NCBI RefSeq assembly: GCF_018129965.1 | Contig: NZ_JAFCKW010000009.1 | Location: 156,740-220,739 of the forward strand | DNA length: 64,000 nucleotides | Direction of reading: 5' to 3' | Source: Bradyrhizobium diazoefficiens | Lineage (GTDB): Bacteria > Pseudomonadota > Alphaproteobacteria > Rhizobiales > Xanthobacteraceae | Shown: in pieces, positions 8,707 to 17,059 of the stretch | Position numbering within the stretch: the first letter of the stretch is position 1 | Layout of the letters: each line of letters starts with the position of its first letter | Program-made: the position numbers and the translations under genes | Notes under the pieces: generated by a model | What the model saw: the letters and a program-made list of their open reading frames with translations, nothing else | Databases searched by the model: none | Told to the model about the DNA's origin: nothing

Positions 8707-9547
8707 TCAGATCCTCAGGAACCGTTATGTGGTAGGTGGGGTCGAGGACACCGCCTTTGACGAGCATACGCTTGCCGCTGCCCAGATCGACTGTTTCCTT
8801 GTCGAGTCGCTTGCGCCAGGGGTGCTGGTGCCGGTCGGCAAAATAGAAGAACAGGCGCTTCACTTTAACGCTGGAGCAATCCTTTAAGAGCTTTTGCAGA
8901 CGAACGGGGCGCAAGTTGCCGATGCCGCCGAACAGGGCATCGACCTGCTCGAAGGTCTCGTGATTGGGTAATTCATCGAGCAACTCGAATATTGCGCGCT
9001 CAGGCGTTGACAGCGTCAAAGGCCAATCCCACTGGCCCCAGCTCAACGCGGTTGTGTCGCCGCCATGCAAGCCCGACACATCACGCGTCTCGCCCGTATC
9101 GACATTCCATTTGAGACTGCCGAGGCCTTTGGTGACGGGGTCGTTTTTGAAGAGCCGTCGATCGTTGTGATAGATGAACTTGACCTTGAGCGGAAGTTTT
9201 TGAACCCATGGGGGTGGCGCTTTAGGACCATAGAGATGAACGGTCGTGGTCGATTGTGCGAGGTAATGGGCGTACCCCTGCAATTCGAGTGCGGTTCGTC
9301 CACCGACGACGAGCGGCGAATAGTTGAGGATCGTTTGAAGCGATATGACGACCTGCTGCCAGCTCAAAACTCCACGGGGTCGGCGAAATACACTGCGCGC
9401 GGGTTGTTCGAGCCAGCCGGATTTCACGTAAAGATGCTGGAGTTGGGTTGAATACCCCTGGGCCGTGAGCCAAGCGGCATCGACCAGCATTCCTTCGGGG
9501 AGTTTGCTGGCGAGCCGGTTTAGAAGTCCGCCTCTTTCTCTATCCAT
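8693..9547 (-). CDS. abiEi: AbiEi-type antitoxin of type IV toxin-antitoxin pair
   Basis: The 284-residue protein has an N-terminal winged-helix domain (LPEGMLVDAAWLTAQGYSTQLQHLYVKSGWLEQPARSVFRR shape, residues about 15-60) followed by the AbiEi domain with VVGGRTALELQGY and STPERAIFELLDELP. In this family the antitoxin represses its own promoter through inverted repeats and counters the AbiEii nucleotidyltransferase. It is the first gene of the pair, overlapping the abiEii frame by about 14 bp. A strong inverted repeat lies just upstream. The pair at 62962 is a second, distinct system. Confidence 0.85.
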   Translation of the reverse strand: MDRERGGLLNRLASKLPEGMLVDAAWLTAQGYSTQLQHLYVKSGWLEQPARSVFRRPRGVLSWQQVVISLQTILNYSPLVVGGRTALELQGYAHYLAQSTTTVHLYGPKAPPPWVQKLPLKVKFIYHNDRRLFKNDPVTKGLGSLKWNVDTGETRDVSGLHGGDTTALSWGQWDWPLTLSTPERAIFELLDELPNHETFEQVDALFGGIGNLRPVRLQKLLKDCSSVKVKRLFFYFADRHQHPWRKRLDKETVDLGSGKRMLVKGGVLDPTYHITVPEDLNSVR

Positions 9548-9563
9548 AATTGATAATATAACA

Positions 9564-9594
9564 TATTTTCAAACCAATGGCCAGTTTGAAAATA
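9564..9594. promoter_or_regulatory. Inverted repeat operator upstream of abiEi
   Basis: Eleven-bp arms (TATTTTCAAAC pairing with GTTTGAAAATA) are separated by 9 bp, 17 bp upstream of the abiEi start in an AT-rich promoter. AbiEi antitoxins bind such repeats to autorepress. Confidence 0.6.
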
Positions 9595-9701
9595 CATACA
9601 TAACTCAAGCCTATATTGATAACTATAAACAATTATAAACTGGCAATATCGGGAGTTAGCCCCCATGAAATAGGCCATTGACGATTTTGTACCCGCCATA
9701 C

Positions 9702-9736
9702 CCGAACGCAGCGCACGACTGGTGGCGTTCGGTTTT
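9702..9736 (+). terminator. Hairpin followed by T-run
   Basis: The 8-bp stem CCGAACGC/GCGTTCGG is followed by TTTTCC. It reads as a rho-independent terminator on the plus strand, though no plus-strand gene ends nearby; it may insulate the AbiE locus from the ars genes. Confidence 0.45.
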
Positions 9737-9774
9737 CCGAAGCGCCAGCGGGGGCAATGAATCGGCGAACGAGC

Positions 9775-10953
9775 TCATTCCGCGAGAGCGGGTACTACGA
9801 CGTCATCCGAATGCACGCGCGGTAGCACCATCAACGCGATCAGGGCCAGAAGGCTGAGGCACGCGGATACTGCAAGAACCATCTTGCCCATGGGCTCAAT
9901 CAGCAGACCGACGGCCAACGGCGCAAGTGCTTGGCAGATGCGCGACGGGGCCCCGATCAGCCCCAGCCTGTAGGCATAGTTTTCGGGTCCAAACAGAGCG
10001 AGAGGCAGCGTGCCGCGTGCGATGGTCAAAATTCCGTTGCCTGCCCCGTGCAACAGCGCGAAGGCCGCAGCAGCCCCGCCGCCGAAAACGCCGATGACGC
10101 AGGCGCCGATGGGATGTGTGAGGCAGGCTAAACGTGTGGAGACAAGCGGATGGAAGCGGCTCAAGAGGCTCGCTTCCAGTATCCGCGCGCCGACCTGAGC
10201 CGGGCCGATCATCATGCCGGCAAACAGCGCCTGGGCCGGTGTTGCGCCAAACGCTTCGACGATCCTCGGCAGATGCGCGGCCATCGCCGAGGTCACGGTC
10301 CAAGCAGCGGCAAACGCGAACGAGAGCAGTACCATGGTGCGATCGATCGGAATGAAGGGTTTTGCGGTTGGCCCCGCGGATGAAGCCGTCCGTTCCGTCC
10401 GTGGCAGCATCAGATTGAGGGGCAGACCAATCACCATGTGCGCGATGGCCCATGCGTAACACGTCTCCCGCCACCCGATGGTTTCAAGGCCGAGCGAACT
10501 CAACGGCCAGCCGACGGTGCTGGCAAAGCCGGCGATCAGTGTGATGCCGGTGATCGATGCGCGCGCGTTGCTACCGTAGATGCGACCCAAGGCGCCGAAC
10601 GCCGCGTCGTAAAGGCCCAGGCCCATACCAATGCCGAGCAGGAGCCACGCTGCCGACATCGTCCACACCGAAGCCGATGCACCGAGCAGTGCAAGGCCCG
10701 CTGCGAACACCACGTTCGAGGCGCAGAGGACCTGTCGTCCGCCGACGCGGTCGATCTGCCTCCCAACCCGGGGACCGAGCATTCCAGAGATGACCAGCGA
10801 CGCGGAGAAGGCCGCGAAGAACCAGTTCGTCGAGATCCCGAGGTCGCGCGCGATAGGACCGGCCAGAATGGCCGGCAAATAATAGCTCGATCCCCAAGCC
10901 AGCGTTTGCGCGGTGCCGAGCGCCGCGACAACAGCAATTCGCCCCCGATCCAC
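9775..10953 (-). CDS. MFS transporter in ars operon
   Basis: The 392-residue protein has about twelve membrane segments with the loop motif RQIDRVGGRQV between helices 2 and 3. The GTG at 10953 is preferred as start because it overlaps the stop of the upstream flavoprotein gene as TAGTG, implying translational coupling; a TTG at 10968 is the alternative. It is the third gene of an arsR-flavoprotein-MFS operon, so it probably exports an arsenical or an oxidised product, as ArsJ- and ArsK-type MFS proteins do. I cannot assign it to either subfamily by eye. Confidence 0.8.
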   Translation of the reverse strand: MDRGRIAVVAALGTAQTLAWGSSYYLPAILAGPIARDLGISTNWFFAAFSASLVISGMLGPRVGRQIDRVGGRQVLCASNVVFAAGLALLGASASVWTMSAAWLLLGIGMGLGLYDAAFGALGRIYGSNARASITGITLIAGFASTVGWPLSSLGLETIGWRETCYAWAIAHMVIGLPLNLMLPRTERTASSAGPTAKPFIPIDRTMVLLSFAFAAAWTVTSAMAAHLPRIVEAFGATPAQALFAGMMIGPAQVGARILEASLLSRFHPLVSTRLACLTHPIGACVIGVFGGGAAAAFALLHGAGNGILTIARGTLPLALFGPENYAYRLGLIGAPSRICQALAPLAVGLLIEPMGKMVLAVSACLSLLALIALMVLPRVHSDDVVVPALAE

Positions 10954-12317
10954 TAGGAGCAACCACAACCAGACTTGCCCGCCGCCTTGGCCGACGCGTC
11001 GGCGGCACAGCAGGCTTCGACGCTGGCGGGAGCCGGGCCGCCGCAGCAGCCAGCCAAGACGCCCCCCTCGAGACCACCCCGGTTACATACGCCGGTCTCC
11101 GGAAGCTCAAGCTCAACGCGTTCGGCCGCTTCCCTGTCGCCGGCGAGGTCGGCCGCGATCGAGCGCACCTGTTCATAGCCCGTGATCATGAGGAAGGTCG
11201 GCGCGCGGCCGTAGGATTTCATGCCGGCGAGATAGAAACCGGGATCATCCTGGGTCAACTCGCGCGCACCGTGCGGGCGAACAGTGCCGCAGGAGTGCTC
11301 GTTCGGATCAATCAGCGGCGCGAGCGCGACGGGCGCCTCGATTGCGGGGTCGAGCCGGAGCCGTATCTCGCCCAGGAAGGAGAGGTCCGGACGAAAACCT
11401 GTCGCGACCACCAGCTCATCGGCGACGATACTGCGCCCACAGCAGGCGGACGATGTCGCTATGCGTAGCCTGCCATCAGACTGCGAGATCGTGGTGACTG
11501 GAAATCCGGTCTCGACCAGCACCTGTCCGGACGCAACGATGGCTGCGAAATGAGTGCCGAGTTCACCACGGGCAACCAGTTTGTCGTTGGCGCCGCCACC
11601 GAAGGCCTTGGCGGGATTCGTTCCGCGCAACAGCCAGATCGGGCGTGTGCCGGGCACCTGTTGAGCCAGGGTGGCCAGATCGATAAGCGTGCCGATCGCC
11701 GAATGGCCGGCGCCGAGAACCGCGACGGTTTTACCGGCAAAGCGAGCGCGTTCCTTTCCGAGCACGTCGGGCATGCCATAGGAGATCTGAGCCGCGGCCT
11801 CGGGTTCGCCGATCGCGGTCAGACCACCGGAACCGGCCGGATTGGGTGATGACCATGCACCGGAGACGTCGATCACAGCGTCCGCACGCAGCGCTTCAGG
11901 ACCCTTGCCGTTCTGATAGCGGATCTCGAACGGCGCCGCCTCACGTCCCCTGGTCTTGGCCTTGTCGAAGCCAACGCGCCCGACGGCGGTGACACGGCTT
12001 GAGGTGCGGATCACGTCACGCAAGGCGGTCTTCGTCGCCAAAGGTTCGATATATCTCTCAAGCAGCTCGGTCCCGGTCGGATAGATTGCCGGGTCGGGAG
12101 AATTCCAGCCGGTTGGCTCAAGCAGGCGCGCTGCGGCCTTGTCGACATTGTATTCCCACGGCGAAAACAACTGCACGTGCTGCCATTGCCGGATCGAGTG
12201 ACCGGCCTCTGGTCCCGCCTCCAGCACGATGGGGGTCATACCGCGCTCCAGGACATGCGCGGCGGCTGCGAGACCGACCGGACCGGCTCCGATGATGGCA
12301 ACCTTCTTCGTGGGCAT
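10953..12317 (-). CDS. ArsO-like FAD/NAD(P)-binding flavoprotein with Cys-rich tail
   Basis: The 454-residue protein carries an N-terminal FAD-binding motif IIGAGPVGLAAAAHVLE (residues 7-23) and a second, NAD(P)-type motif VLGAGHSAIGTLIDLA near residue 200. This is the arrangement of flavin-containing monooxygenases and of ArsO-type proteins found in ars operons. An internal SSACCGRS and a C-terminal tail with GCCGG, EACCA and SGCGCS provide many thiols able to bind As(III). It is preceded by arsR with a 47-bp gap and coupled to the MFS gene. A role in arsenic redox chemistry or sensing is inferred; the substrate is unknown. Confidence 0.75.
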   Translation of the reverse strand: MPTKKVAIIGAGPVGLAAAAHVLERGMTPIVLEAGPEAGHSIRQWQHVQLFSPWEYNVDKAAARLLEPTGWNSPDPAIYPTGTELLERYIEPLATKTALRDVIRTSSRVTAVGRVGFDKAKTRGREAAPFEIRYQNGKGPEALRADAVIDVSGAWSSPNPAGSGGLTAIGEPEAAAQISYGMPDVLGKERARFAGKTVAVLGAGHSAIGTLIDLATLAQQVPGTRPIWLLRGTNPAKAFGGGANDKLVARGELGTHFAAIVASGQVLVETGFPVTTISQSDGRLRIATSSACCGRSIVADELVVATGFRPDLSFLGEIRLRLDPAIEAPVALAPLIDPNEHSCGTVRPHGARELTQDDPGFYLAGMKSYGRAPTFLMITGYEQVRSIAADLAGDREAAERVELELPETGVCNRGGLEGGVLAGCCGGPAPASVEACCAADASAKAAGKSGCGCS

Positions 12318-12364
12318 CGGCTTTTCCTGTTATTCTGGAATTATCGAATAAGCGTTCGAGAAAA

Positions 12365-12682
12365 TCAGGCCGCCGTTCGGGCGCCCTGACATTGCGCGTC
12401 TTCGGTGCAGCATTCGGCGACGAGGAAGTCGACCAAACCTCGCATCGTGTCGAATTCAGCATGGCACAGAAGCGTCGTGCCCTCGCGGACCTGCGAGATG
12501 AGCCCAACGGCAAGCAGGCTTTTGATATGATGCGACAAGGTGGAGGCAGGAATCTTGAGCCGCTCCTGCAAGCGGCCGACCGGCAAGCCGGCATGGCCCG
12601 CACGAACAAGCGTCCGGTAGATTTTCAACCGGGTCGGATTGCCCAAAGCCTCCAGCCGGGCCGCTGCGTCATCGATTTTCAT
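12365..12682 (-). CDS. arsR: ArsR-family arsenic-responsive repressor
   Basis: A winged helix-turn-helix of about 105 residues starting at MKIDDAAARLEALGNPTRL; a TTG at 12691 is an alternative start. The recognition helix lies in IPASTLSHHIKSL. The C-terminal VAECCTEDAQC provides three cysteines arranged as in the ArsR of Acidithiobacillus ferrooxidans, which binds As(III) with a CC pair and a later Cys. It heads the minus-strand operon with the flavoprotein and MFS genes and is divergent from a second arsR at 12806. It is very similar by eye to the ArsR at 17416. Confidence 0.9.
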   Translation of the reverse strand: MKIDDAAARLEALGNPTRLKIYRTLVRAGHAGLPVGRLQERLKIPASTLSHHIKSLLAVGLISQVREGTTLLCHAEFDTMRGLVDFLVAECCTEDAQCQGARTAA

Positions 12683-12731
12683 ACCGATCAAAATGCATCA
12701 CGCGCCGACGGTCGTCAATACTATTTCTACA

Positions 12732-12744
12732 ATATTCGAAATAT
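12732..12744. promoter_or_regulatory. Candidate ArsR operator between divergent arsR genes
   Basis: ATATT-CGA-AATAT is an inverted repeat resembling known ars operator cores, placed between the two divergent arsR starts. A second AT-rich stretch at 12791-12808 overlaps the start of the plus-strand arsR. Confidence 0.45.
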
Positions 12745-12805
12745 GCGCCGGCGGATCGACAAGACCGGATTGACTCGGGCCATACACTTCCATAAGTCTG
12801 GATAT

Positions 12806-13168
12806 ATGGAAACTGAGAATGCCGTTCTGGGCTTGGCCGCCCTCGCGCAATCGACCCGCCTGGAAGCTTTCCGGGTGCTCGCCAGACATGAGCCCGACGG
12901 CCTTGCCGCCGGAGACCTCGCGCGTCTCCTGGAAGTCCCGCCGAATACACTTTCAGCCCATCTGTCCATCATGACCCGCGCCCGCCTGGTAACCTCGGAA
13001 CGGCGTAGCCGCTCGATCATCTATCGCGCCAATCTTGAAGAGTTTCGGGACGTCGTGGTCTTTCTGTTGCGCGACTGCTGTGCCGGCCGGCCAGAGGTTT
13101 GCGCCCCGGTTATGGAAAGCCTTCAACCGTGCTGCCCTCCGAAACGAAAGGTAAAAAGCCGTGTCTGA
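12806..13168 (+). CDS. arsR: ArsR-family repressor with Cys-rich C-terminus
   Basis: The start at 12806 (METENAVLGLAALAQSTRL) gives a normal 120-residue ArsR; the longer frame upstream is only antisense to the divergent arsR. The recognition helix is in EVPPNTLSAHLSIMTRARL. The C-terminus has LRDCCAGRPEVCAPV and a further CC near LQPCCPPKR, so six thiols are available. It heads the arsR-arsC-aqpS-arsC operon and overlaps arsC by 8 bp. It probably controls that operon through the shared divergent promoter. Confidence 0.9.
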   Translation: METENAVLGLAALAQSTRLEAFRVLARHEPDGLAAGDLARLLEVPPNTLSAHLSIMTRARLVTSERRSRSIIYRANLEEFRDVVVFLLRDCCAGRPEVCAPVMESLQPCCPPKRKVKSRV

Positions 13169-13688
13169 TCGTCTCTACAACGTGCTTTTCCTGTGCACCG
13201 GCAATTCAGCACGCTCAGTCCTCGCCGAGTCGATCCTGCGCAAGGACGGCGCCGGCCGCTTCCATTCATTTTCTGCCGGCAGTACGCCCAAAGGTGCTGT
13301 TCATCCGCTGGCACTGCGCGTGCTGCAAGAGGCGGACTACCCGATCGACGGAATGCGTTCAAAGAGCTGGCTGGAATTCGCCGCCCCGGACGCGCCTGTG
13401 ATGGATTTCGTCTTCACCGTTTGCGACAACGCAGCCGGCGAGGCTTGCCCCATATGGCCCGGCCAGCCGATGACGGCCCATTGGGGCATCGAAGATCCCG
13501 CAGCAGCCGAAGGCGCGGATATCGCGAAGCTGGCCGCGTTCACGACGGCCTTTCGCTACCTCAAGAACCGCATAGGAGCGTTCGTGAATCTGCCGCTTCG
13601 CGGCATCGACAAGCTCTCGCTCGGCACGCGTTTGCGCGAGATCGGTCGGTCCGAAGGTGCGACCAACCCGACACCGAGAGCCGGCTGA
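13161..13688 (+). CDS. arsC: Arsenate reductase, thioredoxin-coupled (LMW phosphatase fold)
   Basis: The 175-residue protein contains the P-loop CTGNSARS (CX5R) near residue 12 and the second redox pair in FTVCDNAAGEACPIWPG, as in the low-molecular-weight protein tyrosine phosphatase type of ArsC. These reduce As(V) to As(III) using a triple-cysteine relay. The stop codon overlaps the start of the aquaporin gene (TGATG). It is the second gene of the operon, whose product As(III) can leave through the aquaporin channel. Confidence 0.92.
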   Translation: MSDRLYNVLFLCTGNSARSVLAESILRKDGAGRFHSFSAGSTPKGAVHPLALRVLQEADYPIDGMRSKSWLEFAAPDAPVMDFVFTVCDNAAGEACPIWPGQPMTAHWGIEDPAAAEGADIAKLAAFTTAFRYLKNRIGAFVNLPLRGIDKLSLGTRLREIGRSEGATNPTPRAG

Positions 13689-14389
13689 TGGATAGGTTCG
13701 ACCTTTCCCGACGCCTGGCCGCGGAAGCCCTCGGCACCGGTATCCTTGTCGCCACGGTGGTAGGATCTGGCATCATGGCCGAGACTCTGACCAAGGACGT
13801 AGCACTCGCGCTTCTCTGCAATACACTGCCGACGGGCGCAATTCTTGTCGTCATGGTCACGGTGCTAGGACCGATTTCGGGCGCGCACTTCAATCCCGCA
13901 GTCACGCTGGTCTTCGCAGGTAAGCGCGAACTCCCGATGAACGAGGCTGCGCTCTACATCATCGCTCAGATCGCCGGTGGCATCGTCGGCACTATGGCGG
14001 CGCATCTGATGTTCGCACTTCCCTTGATCGATCTCTCGATGAAAGTACGGACCGGCGGGGCACAATGGTTTGCAGAGGCGGTCGCCGCCTTCGGCCTGGT
14101 GGTCACCATCCTGGCGGGAATCCGGTTCCAGCGTTCGGCCGTTCCCTGGCTGGTCGGCCTCTACATAACCGCGGCGTACTGGTTCACAGCTTCGACATCA
14201 TTCGCCAATCCGGCCGTCGCGATCGCCCGTTCCCTAACGAACACATTCTCCGGCATTCGGCCCGTAGACCTGCCCGGCTTCATCCTGGCTGAGCTTTGCG
14301 GGGCAGTCGCCGGAATGTTGCTGATGAACTGGTTGCTGGGCCGGCCCGCGGTGCGAGGCCCCGTCGCTATCGCGGAGACACGTCCATGA
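13688..14389 (+). CDS. aqpS: Aquaglyceroporin AqpS for arsenite efflux
   Basis: A 233-residue MIP-family channel with two NPA boxes (GAHFNPAVTL and SFANPAVAIAR) and six membrane segments. In Sinorhizobium meliloti, aqpS in an ars operon lets arsenite made by ArsC flow out down its gradient, replacing ArsB. Here aqpS sits between two arsC genes, overlapping both by a few bases, which supports the same role. A decayed copy of its 5' end lies at 3953. Confidence 0.92.
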   Translation: MDRFDLSRRLAAEALGTGILVATVVGSGIMAETLTKDVALALLCNTLPTGAILVVMVTVLGPISGAHFNPAVTLVFAGKRELPMNEAALYIIAQIAGGIVGTMAAHLMFALPLIDLSMKVRTGGAQWFAEAVAAFGLVVTILAGIRFQRSAVPWLVGLYITAAYWFTASTSFANPAVAIARSLTNTFSGIRPVDLPGFILAELCGAVAGMLLMNWLLGRPAVRGPVAIAETRP

Positions 14390-14793
14390 GCGTCACGATC
14401 TACCACAATCCCGATTGCGGCACGTCGCGGAATACGCTCGCGATGATCCGGCAGAGCGGCGTCGAGCCAACGGTCATCGAGTATCTCAAGACGCCACCAT
14501 CGCGCGAGACACTGAAAGAATTGATCGCCTCGATGAAAGTTTCAGTGCGCGGGCTGCTGCGCGAGAAGGGGACGCCGTACAGGGAACTCGGCCTCGCCAA
14601 TCCGAAGTGGACGGACGATCAGTTGCTCGACTTCATGATAGCGCATCCCATCCTCATCAACCGTCCCATCGTCGCTACGCCGAAAGGCGTGAGGTTGTGC
14701 CGGCCCTCGGAGGCCGTCATCGATCTGCTCGAGAATCCGATCGGACGTTTTGTGAAGGAAGACGGCGAGGTCGTCGAACACCACAACCGCTGA
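14386..14793 (+). CDS. arsC: Arsenate reductase, glutaredoxin-coupled
   Basis: The 135-residue protein belongs to the ArsC/Spx fold: YHNPDCGTSRNTLAMI holds the catalytic Cys near residue 11, and conserved Arg residues appear in GVRLCRPSE and in SVRGLLRE. This class uses glutathione and glutaredoxin, so the operon holds both mechanistic types of arsenate reductase. The ATG overlaps the aqpS stop (ATGA). It is the last gene of the operon. Confidence 0.92.
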   Translation: MSVTIYHNPDCGTSRNTLAMIRQSGVEPTVIEYLKTPPSRETLKELIASMKVSVRGLLREKGTPYRELGLANPKWTDDQLLDFMIAHPILINRPIVATPKGVRLCRPSEAVIDLLENPIGRFVKEDGEVVEHHNR

Positions 14794-14841
14794 CCTATTG
14801 AAGGCTCGCTCCTAGGGGCGCGTTCGACCGCTGGCTTGAGG

Positions 14842-15366
14842 TCACGTGGCGCGGGGGTGCGTCAGCGGGTGCCAGAGCACGGAGCGCGCAATAAGCGGCA
14901 GCCCGAGGATCAAGGGTATCAGCCAGTACATGAAAGGAGGCAAATCTCTCCAGAGCGGCAATTGGCGCCCATTGTCGACATAGAACGCGATCAGGATCAG
15001 GATGTATGACATCCCCATCCCGGCAATATGGAGTCTGACCCAGGAGCGCCACCGCTGCCGCAGCGCCGTGCGCCCGAACCAAGCGCAGCCGAATGAGGCT
15101 GCTCCCAAAATGAACAAGTGATAGTTCTCGTGCCAGCGCAAAACCGACAGAAACGTCGCAGACGCGACCAACGCGAGCAGGCATCCGAAGTAAACCGCGC
15201 CAAATCTTGAATGGCGTCCCCGGCGCTTCGGGCTCAGCATCGCCATGGCGCCAAACGCGAGGCATGCGAGACCCAGAGGGATATGCACCACGAGAACCAC
15301 CGACAGAAAGACGGGGTCGCTCGACGGAATTTCAAGGCCCAGCACGGTGGTCCCCGTTCCGCTCAT
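14842..15366 (-). CDS. Membrane protein, DUF2306-like
   Basis: The 174-residue protein has about five hydrophobic segments with short loops, starting PVFLSVVLVVHIPLGLACLAF and including LRWHENYHLFILGAASFGCAW with a His-rich motif. The pattern matches DUF2306-type predicted membrane proteins, some of which resemble haem-binding helices; that is inference. It is convergent with the ars operon and 21 bp downstream of the MFS gene on the same strand, so it may be the last gene of the arsR-MFS operon. Confidence 0.6.
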   Translation of the reverse strand: MSGTGTTVLGLEIPSSDPVFLSVVLVVHIPLGLACLAFGAMAMLSPKRRGRHSRFGAVYFGCLLALVASATFLSVLRWHENYHLFILGAASFGCAWFGRTALRQRWRSWVRLHIAGMGMSYILILIAFYVDNGRQLPLWRDLPPFMYWLIPLILGLPLIARSVLWHPLTHPRAT

Positions 15367-15387
15367 CAGGTTAACTCGATTTGACGA

Positions 15388-16623
15388 TCAGTCTGGACGC
15401 GGCCGCTTGACGACGAACGCCGCCGTACCACAAGCCACGCAAAGCATACAGCATGCGATCAAGGCCGCAGAATAGCTTCCGATCGTCTCCACACTCGCCG
15501 CAAAGGGCAACGGACCGACGGCGGCGCCGGCAACGCCGAAGACGAAGGAGGTGCCCTTGATGGCGCCCAGATGATCGCGGCCGAAATACTGCGCGTTACC
15601 TGCGGCACCAATGGCTTGCTGCGATCCATAAGCCCCGCCCAGGCAAATGGCGTACAGAATGCTCACGACGATCCCGCTGCCGAATGCCGGGAGTGCGGAA
15701 GCCAAGGCGAGCATCAGCATGGCGAGCGGGACCAGGCGACGGGGTTCATATCTGTCTAACAGATATCCGGTACCAAGTGTTGATGCCGCCTGCACGGCGG
15801 CAAGAAGCGACAGGAGTAGCAGCGCGGTCGCGTGTGCGATGCCTGCCGTGCGCATGATGGAGAAGTGATTGAGCAGGAGCGCAGTGCCAATCGCATTGGT
15901 CAGGAAACCTGCGGCACACATCAACCAGAACACGCCGGTGCGGAGCGCTTGCGCGCGCGTAAACGAAGGCTCCTCGGTCACTTCTTTCGTACTTGGCGGC
16001 AAACCGGCATCGGTACTCAAGCCGTACTTCTCCGGCCGATCCCTGAATAATAGGGCAGCCACCGGAAGAATGGTGACTGCAACGAGACCCGCAAGGATGA
16101 GATAAGCACCGCGCCAGCCGTAGTGCGTGATGAGACTATCGATCAGCTTGGGAAAGACGAAGGATCCGGCCGCGAGCCCAAGACTGGCGGCGGCGGCAGC
16201 AATGCCCCGGCGTCGCACAAACCAGAGATTGACGACCTGTTGACTGACAAGACTTAGGCCGCCGATCGCAGCGCCTCGCAAGAGCGCGAAGCCGAGAAGC
16301 AGCATCAGGGCCGATTGAACGGTCGCCATGAAGACGCACGCCGCGGCGAGACAGACGGCGATGATTGTCGCTGTCATCCGCGGCCCATTGCGGTCGATCC
16401 ATCGGCCAATCGTCGGAGCAGGCAATATTCCGGCAAGGGTTCCCAGCGCATACGCGATGGAAGCTGCGGTACGGGAAATGTGCAGATCAGCCGTGATGGG
16501 ATCGAAGAAAACAGACACCCCGGCCGTCTGGCCAGGAAGTGTCATGAACGAGCCGAAGGTGCCCGCCGCCAATATGATCCAACCATAGTGGATGGGAGGA
16601 GACCGCGAGCTCACCTTTTCCAC
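15388..16623 (-). CDS. MFS transporter downstream of arsR
   Basis: A 411-residue twelve-helix transporter starting at GTG 16623 (VEKVSSRSPPIHYGW); the longer open frame upstream overlaps arsR and is not real. It begins HYGWIILAAGTFGSF, typical of monocarboxylate or oxalate:formate-type MFS proteins, and has the loop motif GRWIDRNGPRM. It follows arsR with only 4 bp between, so it should be As-inducible. The substrate is unknown; an arsenical or an organoarsenical is inferred from context. Confidence 0.8.
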   Translation of the reverse strand: MEKVSSRSPPIHYGWIILAAGTFGSFMTLPGQTAGVSVFFDPITADLHISRTAASIAYALGTLAGILPAPTIGRWIDRNGPRMTATIIAVCLAAACVFMATVQSALMLLLGFALLRGAAIGGLSLVSQQVVNLWFVRRRGIAAAAASLGLAAGSFVFPKLIDSLITHYGWRGAYLILAGLVAVTILPVAALLFRDRPEKYGLSTDAGLPPSTKEVTEEPSFTRAQALRTGVFWLMCAAGFLTNAIGTALLLNHFSIMRTAGIAHATALLLLSLLAAVQAASTLGTGYLLDRYEPRRLVPLAMLMLALASALPAFGSGIVVSILYAICLGGAYGSQQAIGAAGNAQYFGRDHLGAIKGTSFVFGVAGAAVGPLPFAASVETIGSYSAALIACCMLCVACGTAAFVVKRPRPD

Positions 16624-16627
16624 GTGA

Positions 16628-16954
16628 TCACCTCGCCCGACGGGTCTTGATGGCCGGCGGCTCCTTCGCAAATCCTTCGCAGCATTGTTCGCGCAGGAAG
16701 TCGATAACCGCGTCCATGCGACTGTACTGGACGCGGCAAAACACGGCCCGGCCGCTTTTCTCTTGCGCGACCAGACCTGCGTCGACCAAGCCACGCAAAT
16801 GAAAGGCGAGCGTCGAGGCGGGCAGGTCGAGACGGCCTTGGATATCGGTGATTTTGAGGCCAGCCGGTCCGGCTCGGACAAGCAGCCGATAAATATCCAA
16901 GCGGGTCAGACTACCCAGTTCAGCCAGGCATCGTGCAGCGATCTTGGTATCCAT
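16628..16954 (-). CDS. arsR: ArsR-family repressor
   Basis: A 108-residue winged helix-turn-helix protein (ELGSLTRLDIYRLLVRAG; recognition helix in LPASTLAFHLRGL). The C-terminal LREQCCEGF offers the CC pair for As(III). It is the first gene of an arsR-MFS operon. A strong inverted repeat lies 30-60 bp upstream, a good autoregulatory operator. Confidence 0.9.
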   Translation of the reverse strand: MDTKIAARCLAELGSLTRLDIYRLLVRAGPAGLKITDIQGRLDLPASTLAFHLRGLVDAGLVAQEKSGRAVFCRVQYSRMDAVIDFLREQCCEGFAKEPPAIKTRRAR

Positions 16955-16983
16955 GGCCCGAGATACCGCAGAGGGCGATCAAT

Positions 16984-17013
16984 TACAACCATAAATCTGG
17001 TTTTATGGTTGTA
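16984..17013. promoter_or_regulatory. ArsR operator, 12-bp inverted repeat
   Basis: Perfect 12-bp arms TACAACCATAAA and TTTATGGTTGTA are separated by 6 bp, upstream of arsR (start 16954). This is the clearest ArsR-type operator in the window. Confidence 0.7.
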
Positions 17014-17059
17014 TTTAGCCAAGCGGTGATCATCTCCTCTCAGATACAAATGGAAGAGC

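Noticed and set aside
7864..8760. Extension of the HNH frame over 300 further codons
   Set aside because: It is the reverse complement of abiEii and has no own family signal.
12392..12805. Long N-terminal extension of the plus-strand arsR
   Set aside because: It overlaps the divergent arsR; the ArsR fold starts at 12806.
16624..16881. N-terminal extension of the MFS transporter at 15388
   Set aside because: It is an out-of-frame reading of arsR; the GTG at 16623 fits the transporter family start.
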